DNA of 64,000 bases from Janthinobacterium lividum (GCF_034424625.1 NZ_CP139976.1:4216001-4280000), one strand, 5' to 3'. Counted from the stretch's first letter, positions 48,289-56,634 are shown. The notes: a model not told the origin generated them from the letters alone. Numbers and translations: made by a program.

Positions 48289-48981
48289 TCAGTCCGACAG
48301 GACGACGGAGCGCCCGATGGCGCCGTGCAGGTCGAGGCAGCGCTCGAACCAGGTACTGACGGGATCGTCGGCCGGCAGCAAGGGATACGGCACGGTGATG
48401 CGCGCCCATTGCAGCACGCCGAACAGGATGTAGTCGGCAAACAGGGGCTGCGCGCCGCCCAGCCAGGGCTGCTTGGCCAGCACGCTGCGCAGCGGCGCGA
48501 ATTTTTCCGGCAGGGCCGCCAGCTCGATGTGGCGGGTGGCCGAGGCCTCTTCCAGGGTCTTGCCGAAGCGTTTCTCGCGTGCCGCGCGGAAATACGCCTG
48601 GTCCGCCGGCGACATCAGCGCATGCATGTCCATGGCGGCGATGGCCGAGACGGGCGGATGGATGACCGTCTGGCTGAAGCTTTCGACGAAACGGGCCATG
48701 GCCTGGCCGCCCGGGCCGCCGAACAGGCTGGGCCGGTCCGGATAGGCGCGCTCCAGGTGCACGGCGATTTCAAAGCTGTCGCCCTCGATGTGGCCGTTGT
48801 CGTTCAGCACCGGCACGCTTTTATAGCTGCCGTCCTCGATGCCGGCGATTTCCGCGAAGGAGACGGGCCGCACCTCGGCCTGCAGCTCCTTGTGCTTGAG
48901 TGCCATGATGATCTTCCATACATGGGGCGAATAATGACGGCGCCGGTCGGCGGCGCACAGGCTGTACAGGATGATGGACAT
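48289..48981 (-). CDS. Glutathione S-transferase (TdaB-like position)
   Basis: 230 residues. Thioredoxin-fold half: MSIILYSLCAADRRRHYSPHVWKIIMALKHK with the YSPHVWK segment, KSVPVLNDNGHIEGDSFEIAVHLE (cis-Pro loop and the E/S glutathione site). The helical half follows with FVESFSQTVIHPP. It resembles beta-etherase/fungal-type GSTs. In tropodithietic acid synthesis TdaB is a GST that adds glutathione sulfur to the tropone. Here it is the last gene of an operon with a C-S lyase, an amidotransferase and a flavoprotein decarboxylase, a set that fits glutathione as sulfur donor. Confidence 0.82.
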   Translation of the reverse strand: MSIILYSLCAADRRRHYSPHVWKIIMALKHKELQAEVRPVSFAEIAGIEDGSYKSVPVLNDNGHIEGDSFEIAVHLERAYPDRPSLFGGPGGQAMARFVESFSQTVIHPPVSAIAAMDMHALMSPADQAYFRAAREKRFGKTLEEASATRHIELAALPEKFAPLRSVLAKQPWLGGAQPLFADYILFGVLQWARITVPYPLLPADDPVSTWFERCLDLHGAIGRSVVLSD

Positions 48982-49004
48982 GCGGTTCTCTCTGGTTGTG
49001 AAGG

Positions 49005-49613
49005 TCAGGCCGCGGCGCCCGTCAGCGCCAGGCGCTGCACGCCGCTGGCGGGGAAGCGTTCGCGCAGCAGCGCCAGCACCTGCTCGGGACTCGGCAGCGA
49101 GTGATGGCCGTGCATGCGCTCGAGCAGCGGATCGAAATGGTCGCGCCATACGGGGTCGATGATGATGTAGCCGTCCTCGCGCAGCTGCGCCAGGTTGCGC
49201 TGCACGGCCGGCTTGGCCAGCATCGGCCCGCCCATCACGGGGAACAGCAGCACGGGAAAGGTGGCGGCCAGGATCACGGTGGTCAGGCGGTTGCCGGAAA
49301 AGCCGTTTGCCACGGCCGCCAGCGTATTCGCGGTGGCGGGCAGCACCAGCAGCAGGTCGTGCTCGGCGGCCAGGCGGCCAGGCTTGTCGGTCGGCCAATC
49401 CTGCGGCCGCTCGCCGCTGATGACGCGGTCGACATACAGCGCGATCGATTCCGGCTTGAGGAAGTTGGTGGCATTCGGCGTCATCAGCACGCTCAGCTCG
49501 CAATCGAGATGGTCCTTGATGATGCGCAGGTAGTTCGGCAGCAGGGTCGAATCGAGCGATCCCGTGACGCCGATGAGGATGCGCGGCTTGTGTTTGTTGA
49601 TGGGCGTTTCCAT
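49005..49613 (-). CDS. HFCD-family flavoprotein (cysteine decarboxylase type, TdaF-like)
   Basis: 202 residues from ATG 49613. Homo-oligomeric FMN protein family (EpiD, CoaC, UbiX/Pad1). Seen are RILIGVTGSLDSTLLPNYL at the N-terminus, LLLVLPATANTLAAVANGFSGN (the PASANT motif as PATANT) and FPVMGGPMLAKPAVQRNL (corresponding to the PxMN loop, the Asn missing). Members oxidatively or non-oxidatively decarboxylate cysteine residues. TdaF of the tda cluster is the same type. A role in trimming a cysteine conjugate is plausible; the exact reaction is not readable. Confidence 0.78.
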   Translation of the reverse strand: METPINKHKPRILIGVTGSLDSTLLPNYLRIIKDHLDCELSVLMTPNATNFLKPESIALYVDRVISGERPQDWPTDKPGRLAAEHDLLLVLPATANTLAAVANGFSGNRLTTVILAATFPVLLFPVMGGPMLAKPAVQRNLAQLREDGYIIIDPVWRDHFDPLLERMHGHHSLPSPEQVLALLRERFPASGVQRLALTGAAA

Positions 49614-49649
49614 GGTGTTGTATCCAGGTGGTGGCACGGCTGTGCCGGG

Positions 49650-50870
49650 TTAATGGGGTGCAGGCGGACGGCGGCGCTGGTGCGCGCGCACCGCCATGAC
49701 CATGCGGTCGAGGATCTCGGCCAGCAGCGGCTGCGAGGTGGCGAAATTGAGGCGCGCGCAGTGCGCGGCGCGCGCGTCGAAGACTTCGCCCGGGCTGAGC
49801 GCCACGCGCGCATGCTGGAGGAAGAAATCCGCCGCCGGCTGGCCCAGCTCCAGCGCGCCGCAATCGAGCCACAGCAGATACGTCCCCTGCGGCACGTGGA
49901 AGCGGATGGCCGGCAGCTCGCGGCGCAGGATCTGCGCCGCGTAGTCGCGCATGGCCATCAGGTGCGCCAGCACGGCGTCCAGCCAGGGCTGCCCGTCGTT
50001 CCAGGCCGCCACGGTGGCGTCGATGCCCAGGTTGTTGACGGCGCCCGTCAGGCGCGCCGGCAGGCGCGCGTGGAAGCGCTGCTGCAGCTCTGGCGAGCCG
50101 AAATGGGCGACGGCGCAGCGCAGTCCGGCGATATTGAAGCTCTTCGTGGCCGAGTTCAGGGTGACGGTGCGCGCTGCCGCCGCCTGCGACAGGGAGGCGA
50201 ATGGCAGATGGCGCGCGCCCGGGTAGACCAGGTCGGCATGGATTTCGTCGGACACCACGATCAGTGCATGGCGTTCGGCAAAGGCCAGCACGCCGTCCAG
50301 CTCCGCGCGGCTCAGCACGCGCCCCGTCGGATTGTGCGGATTGCACAGGATCAGCACGCGCGTGCGGGCATCGACAGCTTGCTCCAGGCTCTCCAGGTCG
50401 AGCTGGAAGCCGTCGGCACCCGTGCGCATTTCCAGCGCGACCAGGCGCCGGCCCGTGCCCTCGACCGCTTCGCGGAACGGCGCATAGTGCGGCACCTGCA
50501 CGATCACGCCGTCGCCCGGGTCGGAAAACGCCATCACCGCGGCAAACGTCGCCTGCACCAGGTCGGGCAGGACCAGCACCTGGTCGGCCTCGGCCTGCCA
50601 GCCATACAGGCGGCGCATGCGCGCGGCGAACGCGTGTGCCACGGCGCGGTCGGCCTTGCGTCCGTCACGCAAGGGATAAGTGAAATCGACGCGCTGCAGC
50701 ACCTGCGCCAGCGCCGCCTGCACGGCGGGCGCGGTGCCCAGGTCCATGTCGGCCACGCAGGCGGCAAGCACGCCGGGCTGGTACTGGCGCCACTTGAAAC
50801 TCTGGCGCGCCAGCAGCTGGTCCAGGGTCAGCGCCAGGCCGTCCTGCAGGGTAGCGAGCTGGCGGCTCAT
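49650..50870 (-). CDS. patB: PatB/MalY-type cystathionine beta-lyase (C-S lyase)
   Basis: 406 residues, fold-type I PLP enzyme. DFTYPLRDG near 70, ILCNPHNPTGRVLSR, VVSDEIHADLVYPG and the Schiff-base Lys in LNSATKSFNIAGLRCAV identify the MalY/PatB subgroup. It cleaves cysteine S-conjugates to thiol, pyruvate and ammonia, so it could release the thiol of a glutathione-derived conjugate. Phaeobacter uses patB in tropodithietic acid synthesis. Its start overlaps the stop of the upstream amidotransferase gene (ATGA). Confidence 0.88.
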   Translation of the reverse strand: MSRQLATLQDGLALTLDQLLARQSFKWRQYQPGVLAACVADMDLGTAPAVQAALAQVLQRVDFTYPLRDGRKADRAVAHAFAARMRRLYGWQAEADQVLVLPDLVQATFAAVMAFSDPGDGVIVQVPHYAPFREAVEGTGRRLVALEMRTGADGFQLDLESLEQAVDARTRVLILCNPHNPTGRVLSRAELDGVLAFAERHALIVVSDEIHADLVYPGARHLPFASLSQAAAARTVTLNSATKSFNIAGLRCAVAHFGSPELQQRFHARLPARLTGAVNNLGIDATVAAWNDGQPWLDAVLAHLMAMRDYAAQILRRELPAIRFHVPQGTYLLWLDCGALELGQPAADFFLQHARVALSPGEVFDARAAHCARLNFATSQPLLAEILDRMVMAVRAHQRRRPPAPH

Positions 50871-51589
50871 GCTTCGGTAAACACGCGGTTCAGGAAGCCG
50901 TTGAACCATGCCCGCAGCGCCTTGTCGTGCAGCACGCGTCCCTGCAGGTGCTGTTCGCCCTGCTGCGCGTTCGGCAGGTGGAAGCGGTGCGCGCCCTTCA
51001 CCGCCCAGCGGCGCTGCATGGCCAGGGTCAGCTCGGGATGGTACTGGATGCCCCAGGCTTTCTCGCCGTAGCGGAAGGCCTGGTTGCGGTAGGCGTCGCC
51101 CTCGGCCAACAGGATGGCGCCCTTGGGCAGCTCGAAACCCTCCATGTGGAAGTGGTACACCATGTCCGGCCACTTGGGCATGATGCGCTGGCCTTCGGCC
51201 GTCGGCTTCAGCGGATACCAGCCGATCTCCGTGACGTCGCCCTCGGCCGCCGTCACCTTGCAGCCGAGATTCTTGGCCAGCATCTGCGCACCCAGGCAGA
51301 TGCCCAGATACGGCCGGTTTTCCGCCAGCGGCACGGACAGCCACTCGATCTCGCGGCGGATGTGCGCATCGCTGTCGTTCGCGCTCATCGGGCCGCCGAA
51401 CGAGATCACGCCCGCATGCCCATCGAGGGTGTCGGGCAGCGGGTCGCCGCACACGGGACGGCGGATATCGAGTTCAAAGCCCTTGTCGCGCAGCAGCTTG
51501 CCGGCGCGGCCCGGCGTCGACGCCTCCTGGCGCAGTATCGCCAGGATCGGCCGCTTGCGCCCGCGCCGGCCTTGCATCGTTTCACTCAT
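50867..51589 (-). CDS. Class I glutamine amidotransferase-like protein, possible gamma-glutamyl peptidase
   Basis: 240 residues from ATG 51589, with AAGGAGAG upstream. Stand-alone GATase1 domain with an intact triad: Cys98 in YLGICLGAQ, His184 and Glu186 in IQYHPELT. No synthetase partner is nearby. In plants, stand-alone relatives (GGP1) remove the gamma-glutamyl group from glutathione conjugates in sulfur metabolite synthesis. Placed between a peptidase and a C-S lyase, in an operon with a GST, the same role is attractive here. Alternative: general GMP-synthase-like amidotransferase of unknown target. Confidence 0.78.
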   Translation of the reverse strand: MSETMQGRRGRKRPILAILRQEASTPGRAGKLLRDKGFELDIRRPVCGDPLPDTLDGHAGVISFGGPMSANDSDAHIRREIEWLSVPLAENRPYLGICLGAQMLAKNLGCKVTAAEGDVTEIGWYPLKPTAEGQRIMPKWPDMVYHFHMEGFELPKGAILLAEGDAYRNQAFRYGEKAWGIQYHPELTLAMQRRWAVKGAHRFHLPNAQQGEQHLQGRVLHDKALRAWFNGFLNRVFTEA

Positions 51590-52277
51590 GCTGCTCTCCT
51601 TGTATCTTGTTGCGCTGGATGTAGGACTCGACCAGGCTGGCATACGGCGGCACGAAGGTCACCAGGGTCTGCTGGCCCACCTTGATGGTGTCCTTGACGT
51701 CGAAATGCAGGTGGATCGGCAGCTTGTCGATCCAGTTGTTCGAAATCCTGCCGATGCGCGCGCCGCGCGCCACCGGCTGCAGTTCGCGCACGGCCAGGTC
51801 GCTGGTATTGAGGTGCACATAGCGGTACAAGGTGCCGGCGGCCGTCTGCAGGGTGACGCTGAAACGCGCGATCTGCACGATGACGCCATCGTCGGCCGCT
51901 ACGGCCCAGTGAAAGTTGGCGCGGCAGGTGGCCGGGCGCAAGTCTTGCCCCTGATGTCCGCCGGACAGGCAGAACGGCAGGTTGTCCTTGCGCAGCTCGC
52001 AAAAATTGTCGCGCCACGGATAGGCATAGTTGGCGTCGTCGCAGGAATCGCCTGCCTTGCCGCGCTGGCCGCCCACGCCGTAGAAATGCGAACTGGCATA
52101 AGCCGCGCCCTTCTCGATGGGAAAGCGCATGTCCGGGTACAGCACGGCGGCGCTGGCCACGCCGCTGCCGCTGCCGGGCAGCAGTGCTCCGGGCGGCAGG
52201 AAACGGTCATCATTGCCGGCCAGTGCCGGCAGCGCCAGCGCACCGAGCACGCCAGCCAGTAGCAAAGTCTTCATCAT
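51582..52277 (-). CDS. Secreted M23-family metallopeptidase
   Basis: 231 residues with a signal peptide (MMKTLLLAGVLGALALPALA). LytM-type ligands are visible: GGHQGQDL (H-x3-D) and IHLHFDV (HxH). Several cysteine pairs (CDD, C near ELRKDNLPFC, CRANFH) suggest disulfides. Such enzymes cut glycine-containing peptides, usually peptidoglycan. It overlaps both neighbours (8 bp and ATGA), so it belongs to the operon. A periplasmic location makes a direct role in trimming a cytosolic conjugate doubtful; resistance or cell-wall roles are possible. Confidence 0.8.
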   Translation of the reverse strand: MMKTLLLAGVLGALALPALAGNDDRFLPPGALLPGSGSGVASAAVLYPDMRFPIEKGAAYASSHFYGVGGQRGKAGDSCDDANYAYPWRDNFCELRKDNLPFCLSGGHQGQDLRPATCRANFHWAVAADDGVIVQIARFSVTLQTAAGTLYRYVHLNTSDLAVRELQPVARGARIGRISNNWIDKLPIHLHFDVKDTIKVGQQTLVTFVPPYASLVESYIQRNKIQGEQHE

Positions 52278-52831
52278 GGTTTTTCTCCCGCCACGAGCAG
52301 CAGCGCACGCGCCGTGTCGGTCAGATATTGCGGATCGGTGCAGCGCTTGTCCTTGAGCGGCTCGTCGCAGCTCATGCGCAGCGTGTAGGCGGCGCCAAAG
52401 CGCGTGAAGCTGTAGTCGGCGCCGTCGCCTATCGATTCGAAGGCGCCGCCCGCATGTTCGAGCTTCAGGTCACTTGGTGCGACGAGGTGCGTGGCGCTGC
52501 CGAACAGCCCCAGCTTCGCGCCCGCCGGCGCATACAGGGCCGCATAGGCCGTGCCCTGGCCATGGAAACGCGGCGCGCCCCAATCGCCTTCGGCCGGCAG
52601 CAGCAGTACCGGGATGCTGACTTGCGCCAGTCCGGCGGGCGCCGTGGCGCGCAGCGCCCGCAGCACTGCGTCGGCCTGCGCCGCGCCGGCGCGCGCCAAG
52701 CTGGCCGCGGGCCAGTCGATCGGCGTCAGCACGCGCCGCACCGGTTCACCGGCGCTGGCGGCCAGCGGCGCCGCGGCGCCCGCGAGCAGGCCCAGCGCGC
52801 CAAGCGCTTGCAGGAATGCCAGGCGCGCCAT
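52274..52831 (-). CDS. Periplasmic protein of unknown function
   Basis: 185 residues; signal peptide about 1-27 (ending ASAGEP). No recognised domain. The central part has SIPVLLLPAEG and a C-terminal DYSFTRFGAAYTLRMSCDEP with two cysteines (about 150-160). Its stop overlaps the M23 start, so the two secreted proteins are coupled. A lone 1-bp gap separates it from the thioesterase gene. It may be a partner or inhibitor of the peptidase, or a self-protection factor. Confidence 0.65.
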   Translation of the reverse strand: MARLAFLQALGALGLLAGAAAPLAASAGEPVRRVLTPIDWPAASLARAGAAQADAVLRALRATAPAGLAQVSIPVLLLPAEGDWGAPRFHGQGTAYAALYAPAGAKLGLFGSATHLVAPSDLKLEHAGGAFESIGDGADYSFTRFGAAYTLRMSCDEPLKDKRCTDPQYLTDTARALLLVAGEKP

Positions 52832-52832
52832 C

Positions 52833-53249
52833 TTAGAGGCTGCCCTGGTAGGCCAGCACGGTCTGCTTGAACGACTCGGGCACGGGCTGCGTGGCCTGCT
52901 TTTCGTAGTCGTACATGACGTGCACGGAAATGGCCTTGGCCATCACCACGCCCTGCTCGTCGCCGATGTGCATGATGTGCTCCATTTCAAAGCTCTTGCC
53001 GCCAAACTTGGAGACATGGCTGAGCACCAGCACCTTGTCGCCGTACTTGGCCTGGGCGATGTATTCGCACGCGGTTTTCACCATGATGTGCGGCAGCTTT
53101 TCGCTCTTCGGAATTTCCAGGATGCGGTGCATGTATTCGAGGTAGGCCGTCTGCATGTACTCGTAGTACACGGGGCTGCTGACGTGGCCCATCGAGTCGG
53201 TGTCGCGGTAACGGATGTCGAGATTGGTCTTGAAAGAGCGGCGCATCAT
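52833..53249 (-). CDS. YbgC/4HBT-type acyl-CoA thioesterase (TdaD-like)
   Basis: 138 residues, hot-dog fold. The catalytic Asp region is IRYRDTDSMGHVSSPVYYEYMQTAYLEYM, the D-x-D-x-x-G-H-V pattern of 4-hydroxybenzoyl-CoA thioesterases. First gene of the minus-strand operon, whose promoter is shared with the divergent gshB-paaZ2 pair. The tda cluster has a thioesterase (TdaD) thought to act on a CoA intermediate, which fits the context. Confidence 0.85.
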   Translation of the reverse strand: MMRRSFKTNLDIRYRDTDSMGHVSSPVYYEYMQTAYLEYMHRILEIPKSEKLPHIMVKTACEYIAQAKYGDKVLVLSHVSKFGGKSFEMEHIMHIGDEQGVVMAKAISVHVMYDYEKQATQPVPESFKQTVLAYQGSL

Positions 53250-53346
53250 TGTGTCCTCATGTGGCGGTTATATCCGGTCAGGCCGGCTTGGGTAGTGACA
53301 TTTCGCCAATGATGCTAAGACCGATAGCGGGTACCTCACAAGACGC

Positions 53347-53379
53347 AATATCTGAGGGCGGACGTCCAAATATCTGAGG
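53347..53379. promoter_or_regulatory. Direct repeat AATATCTGAGG in the divergent promoter
   Basis: AATATCTGAGG at 53347-53357 and again at 53369-53379, 22 bp (two helical turns) apart, within the 273-bp gap between the thioesterase and gshB starts. The core AATATCTGA also occurs before lysR at 46117. A candidate activator site, probably for the LysR protein. Confidence 0.55.
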
Positions 53380-53522
53380 AGCCGAATGGCGCCCGTTGCG
53401 CTACCATCGCTGCAGAAATATTCCAGCAACAAGGACCCGGCGCATGGCGCCACGGCTGCCGCGCGCACTGGCGCGGCCCACCGGTTTCCTCTACCCCACC
53501 CTATTGAATGAAAGGCGCATCG

Positions 53523-54491
53523 ATGAAAATCGCGATCCTGGCTGACCGCCTCGAGCTGTTGAACATCAAGAAAGATTCGACCTACGCGATGATGCAGGAA
53601 GCGGCCGCGCGCGGCCACGCACTGCACGTGTTCGAACAGCAGCATCTGCACTGCGAGGGCGGCGTGGTCAGCGCCCATGCCGCGCGCGTGCAGCTGGTCG
53701 ACGACGCCGGCACGTGGTTCCACCGGGAGGCGGCGGCGACGCTGCCGCTGGCGCAGTTCGACGCCGTCCTGCTACGCAAGGATCCGCCTTTCGACATGGA
53801 ATACCTGTACAGCACCTACCTGCTGGAAATGGCGCAGCGCCAGGGAGCGCGCGTCTTCAACCGGCCATCGGCCGTGCGCAACCACAACGAGAAACTGGCG
53901 ATCCTGGAATTTGCGCCGTTCTGCGCGCCGACCCTGGTCAGCCGCGAGCCGTCGCGCCTGCGCGCCTTCCACGCCGAGCACGGCGACGTGATCTTCAAGC
54001 CGCTCGACGGCATGGGCGGCGCCGGCATCTTCCGCGTACGCGAGGACGGCATGAACCTGGGCGCCACGGTGGAAATGCTGACGCGCGACGGCGCCGTCAC
54101 CATCATGGCGCAACGCTACATTCCCGCCATCAGCGAGGGCGACAAGCGCATCTTGCTCATCGGCGGCAAGCCGGTGCCGCATGCGCTGGCGCGCATACCG
54201 CAGGCGGGCGAGGTGCGCGGCAACCTGGCTGCCGGCGGGCGCGGCGAAGCGCGCGTGCTGACGGCGCGCGACCGCGAGATCGCCGACACCCTGGCGCCGG
54301 TGCTGGCGGCGCGCGGCCTGCTGCTGGTCGGGCTGGACGTGATCGGCGCGCATCTCACCGAAGTCAATGTCACCAGTCCCACCTGCTTCCGCGAAATCAT
54401 GCAGCAGACGGGTTTCGACGTGGCAGGCATGTTCATCGATGCGCTGGAAACGGCGGCATCGCTCACGCACACGAACGAGGAACAATCATGA
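53523..54491 (+). CDS. gshB: Glutathione synthetase
   Basis: 322 residues, ATP-grasp. N-terminal KIAILADRLELLNIKKDSTYAMMQEAAARGH and DPPFDMEYLYSTYLLE, then the substrate loop NRPSAVRNHNEKLAILEF. The ATP-binding part has VIFKPLDGMGGAGIF and the C-terminal LTEVNVTSPTCFREI. It joins glycine to gamma-glutamylcysteine. It is placed in the cluster, divergent from the GST operon and overlapping the PaaZ-like gene (ATGA). A gene dedicated to supplying glutathione for sulfur incorporation is a reasonable inference; a housekeeping copy may exist elsewhere. Confidence 0.93.
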   Translation: MKIAILADRLELLNIKKDSTYAMMQEAAARGHALHVFEQQHLHCEGGVVSAHAARVQLVDDAGTWFHREAAATLPLAQFDAVLLRKDPPFDMEYLYSTYLLEMAQRQGARVFNRPSAVRNHNEKLAILEFAPFCAPTLVSREPSRLRAFHAEHGDVIFKPLDGMGGAGIFRVREDGMNLGATVEMLTRDGAVTIMAQRYIPAISEGDKRILLIGGKPVPHALARIPQAGEVRGNLAAGGRGEARVLTARDREIADTLAPVLAARGLLLVGLDVIGAHLTEVNVTSPTCFREIMQQTGFDVAGMFIDALETAASLTHTNEEQS

Positions 54492-56542
54492 GCAAGGTAA
54501 GCACACTGCAAAGCTGGATAGGCGGACGCTGGATGGGCAGCGAAGCGGGCCTGTCGCTGCACAGCGCCATCGACAATTCGCTGATCTATCACACGCATGC
54601 CGAGTCGGTCGACGCGCAGCAGGCGCTCGACTATGCGCGCCGCACCGGCGTGCCGGCGCTGATGGCCCTCGACTTCCAGCAGCGGGCGGCCTGCCTGCGG
54701 GCGCTGGCATCGCACATCCAGCAGCATCGCGAGGAGCTGTACACGATCGCCTACCTGAGCGGCGCCACGCGCGCCGACAGCAAGCAGGATATCTGCGCCG
54801 GCATCGGCGTGCTCAATTCCTACGCCGGCATCGCCGCCAGCGGCCTGCCTTCGGGCAATGTGCTGCACGAAGCGCCCGCCATGTCGCTGTGCCGGCGCGG
54901 CGGAGCGGCCGGCACGCACATCATGGTGCCGCGCGGCGGCGTGGCCCTGCACATCAACCCGTTCAACCTGCCCGTCTGGTCGCTGCTGGAAAAATTCGCC
55001 GCCAGCTTCCTGGCCGCCATGCCCTGCATCGTCAAGCCCGCCACCTGTACCAGCTACCTGGCCGAAGCGCTGGTGCGCCTGATCGACGCGTCCGGCGTGC
55101 TGCCGAAAGGCGCGCTGCAGCTGGCCATCGGCCCGGCCGATGCCTTGCTGGCCCGCCTGCAGGACAACGATGCCGTCAGCTTCACCGGTTCGGACGCCAC
55201 CGCCACGACCTTGCGCAACCACCCCAACCTGCTGGCGCGTTCGGTCCAGGTCAGCCTGGGCGCGGCGTCGCTCAATTGCGCCATCCTGGGACCGGACGTG
55301 CGCAGCGGCGAGCCGGAATTCGAGCTGCTGGTCGACGCCATCGTGCGTTCGATGACGGTCAAGGCGGGCCAGGACGGCGCCGCCATCCGCCGCGTGATGG
55401 TGCCGCACGGGCAGATCGAAGCGCTGACGGCGCGCCTGCGCGAACGCCTGGCGGCGGTGGTGATCGGCGACCCGGCCCAGGCAGGCGTGCAAATGGGACC
55501 GCTGGCATCGCAGGAGCAGCGCAGCGAACTTGGCGCCCGCGTGCGCGCCCTGGCCGAGGAAAGCGACATCGTCTGCGGCCAGGCGGACGGCTACGCGCCT
55601 TCCGGCGCAGGCGTGCGCGATGGCGCCTTTGCCGCACCCACACTGCTGCTGTGCCGCGGCGGCGCGCGCAGCGACGCCGTGCATGAAATCGAGGCCTTCG
55701 GCCCCGTCTGCGCCCTGATGCCGTATGCGGACGTGGAGGAAGCGCTGGCGCTGGCCGCACGCGGCAGGGGCAGCCTGGCCAGCACCCTGGCCACGCGCGA
55801 TCCGAAGCTGGCCGCGTATGCGGTGCCGCGCCTGGCCGCCTCGCACGGGCGCGTGCTGGTGCTGGAACGCGAAGTGGCGGCGGCGGGGACGGACGTGCTG
55901 GCGTCGGCGCACCTGAAGTACGGCGGCCCTGGCCGCGCCGGCTGCGGCGAGCAGCTGGGCGGCCTGCGCGCCATCTCGCAATACCTGCAACGCTCGGCGC
56001 TGCAAGGCTCGCCCACCATGCTGACGGCCGTGACGGGCGAATACGTGCGCGGCGCCGCCGTGCGCGAAAGCGTGCAGCATCCGTTCCGCAAGCATTTCGA
56101 CGAGCTGGAAGTGGGCGAATCGCTGCTGACGCACCGGCGCACCGTCTGCGAAGCGGATATCGTGGCCTTCGGCGGCATCTCGGGCGATTATTTCTACATG
56201 CATTTCGACGAGATCGCCGCGCGCGATTCGCAGTTCGGCCGGCGCATCGCGCACGGCTATTTCGTGCTGGCCGCCGCCGCCGGCCTGTTCGTGTCCCCGG
56301 CGCCGGGTCCCGTGCTGGCCAACTACGGGCTCGACGACCTGCGCTTCGTCGCGCCGGTCGGCATCGGCGACACCATCCGCGCGCGCCTGACGTGCAAGCG
56401 CAAGGTCGACCGCCAGCGGCGCGACGACAAGGGCGTCGGCCAGGGCGTGGTGTCGTGGGACGTGCAGGTCACCAACCAGAACGATGAACTGGTGGCCAGC
56501 TACGACATCCTGACCCTGGTCGCCAAGCGCGCAGGGCTGTAA
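54488..56542 (+). CDS. PaaZ paralogue with inactive aldehyde dehydrogenase half and intact MaoC hydratase (PaaZ2-like)
   Basis: 684 residues. Residues 1-520 are an aldehyde-dehydrogenase fold and 535-684 a MaoC hot-dog domain, the layout of PaaZ of phenylacetate catabolism. In PaaZ the ALDH nucleophile Cys lies in AGQKCTAIRR and the general base Glu in EADSLN. Here the equivalents read AGQDGAAIRR (Gly297) and GAASLN (Gly258), so oxidation is not possible by the known mechanism. The hydratase motif SGDYFYMH keeps Asp567 and His572, and FGRRIAHGYFVL is intact. A hydrolase-only PaaZ lets the ring-opened semialdehyde cyclise to the tropone precursor, as proposed for paaZ2 of tropodithietic acid producers. 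Confidence 0.88.
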   Translation: MSKVSTLQSWIGGRWMGSEAGLSLHSAIDNSLIYHTHAESVDAQQALDYARRTGVPALMALDFQQRAACLRALASHIQQHREELYTIAYLSGATRADSKQDICAGIGVLNSYAGIAASGLPSGNVLHEAPAMSLCRRGGAAGTHIMVPRGGVALHINPFNLPVWSLLEKFAASFLAAMPCIVKPATCTSYLAEALVRLIDASGVLPKGALQLAIGPADALLARLQDNDAVSFTGSDATATTLRNHPNLLARSVQVSLGAASLNCAILGPDVRSGEPEFELLVDAIVRSMTVKAGQDGAAIRRVMVPHGQIEALTARLRERLAAVVIGDPAQAGVQMGPLASQEQRSELGARVRALAEESDIVCGQADGYAPSGAGVRDGAFAAPTLLLCRGGARSDAVHEIEAFGPVCALMPYADVEEALALAARGRGSLASTLATRDPKLAAYAVPRLAASHGRVLVLEREVAAAGTDVLASAHLKYGGPGRAGCGEQLGGLRAISQYLQRSALQGSPTMLTAVTGEYVRGAAVRESVQHPFRKHFDELEVGESLLTHRRTVCEADIVAFGGISGDYFYMHFDEIAARDSQFGRRIAHGYFVLAAAAGLFVSPAPGPVLANYGLDDLRFVAPVGIGDTIRARLTCKRKVDRQRRDDKGVGQGVVSWDVQVTNQNDELVASYDILTLVAKRAGL

Positions 56543-56634
56543 GCGGCAGCCCTCAGTTTTCCTGATGGCGCCGCTCAAGAAATACAAATAGCCAACGTTG
56601 CCCCCGTCTTTCAGAATGGCGGCTGACGAGATGA

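Noticed and set aside
50867..51589. GMP synthase subunit
   Set aside because: Only the amidotransferase domain is present, no ATP-pyrophosphatase partner, and it lies inside a GST/C-S-lyase operon.
54488..56542. Ordinary PaaZ for phenylacetate degradation
   Set aside because: The ALDH Cys and Glu are both replaced by Gly, and no paaABCDE genes are adjacent.
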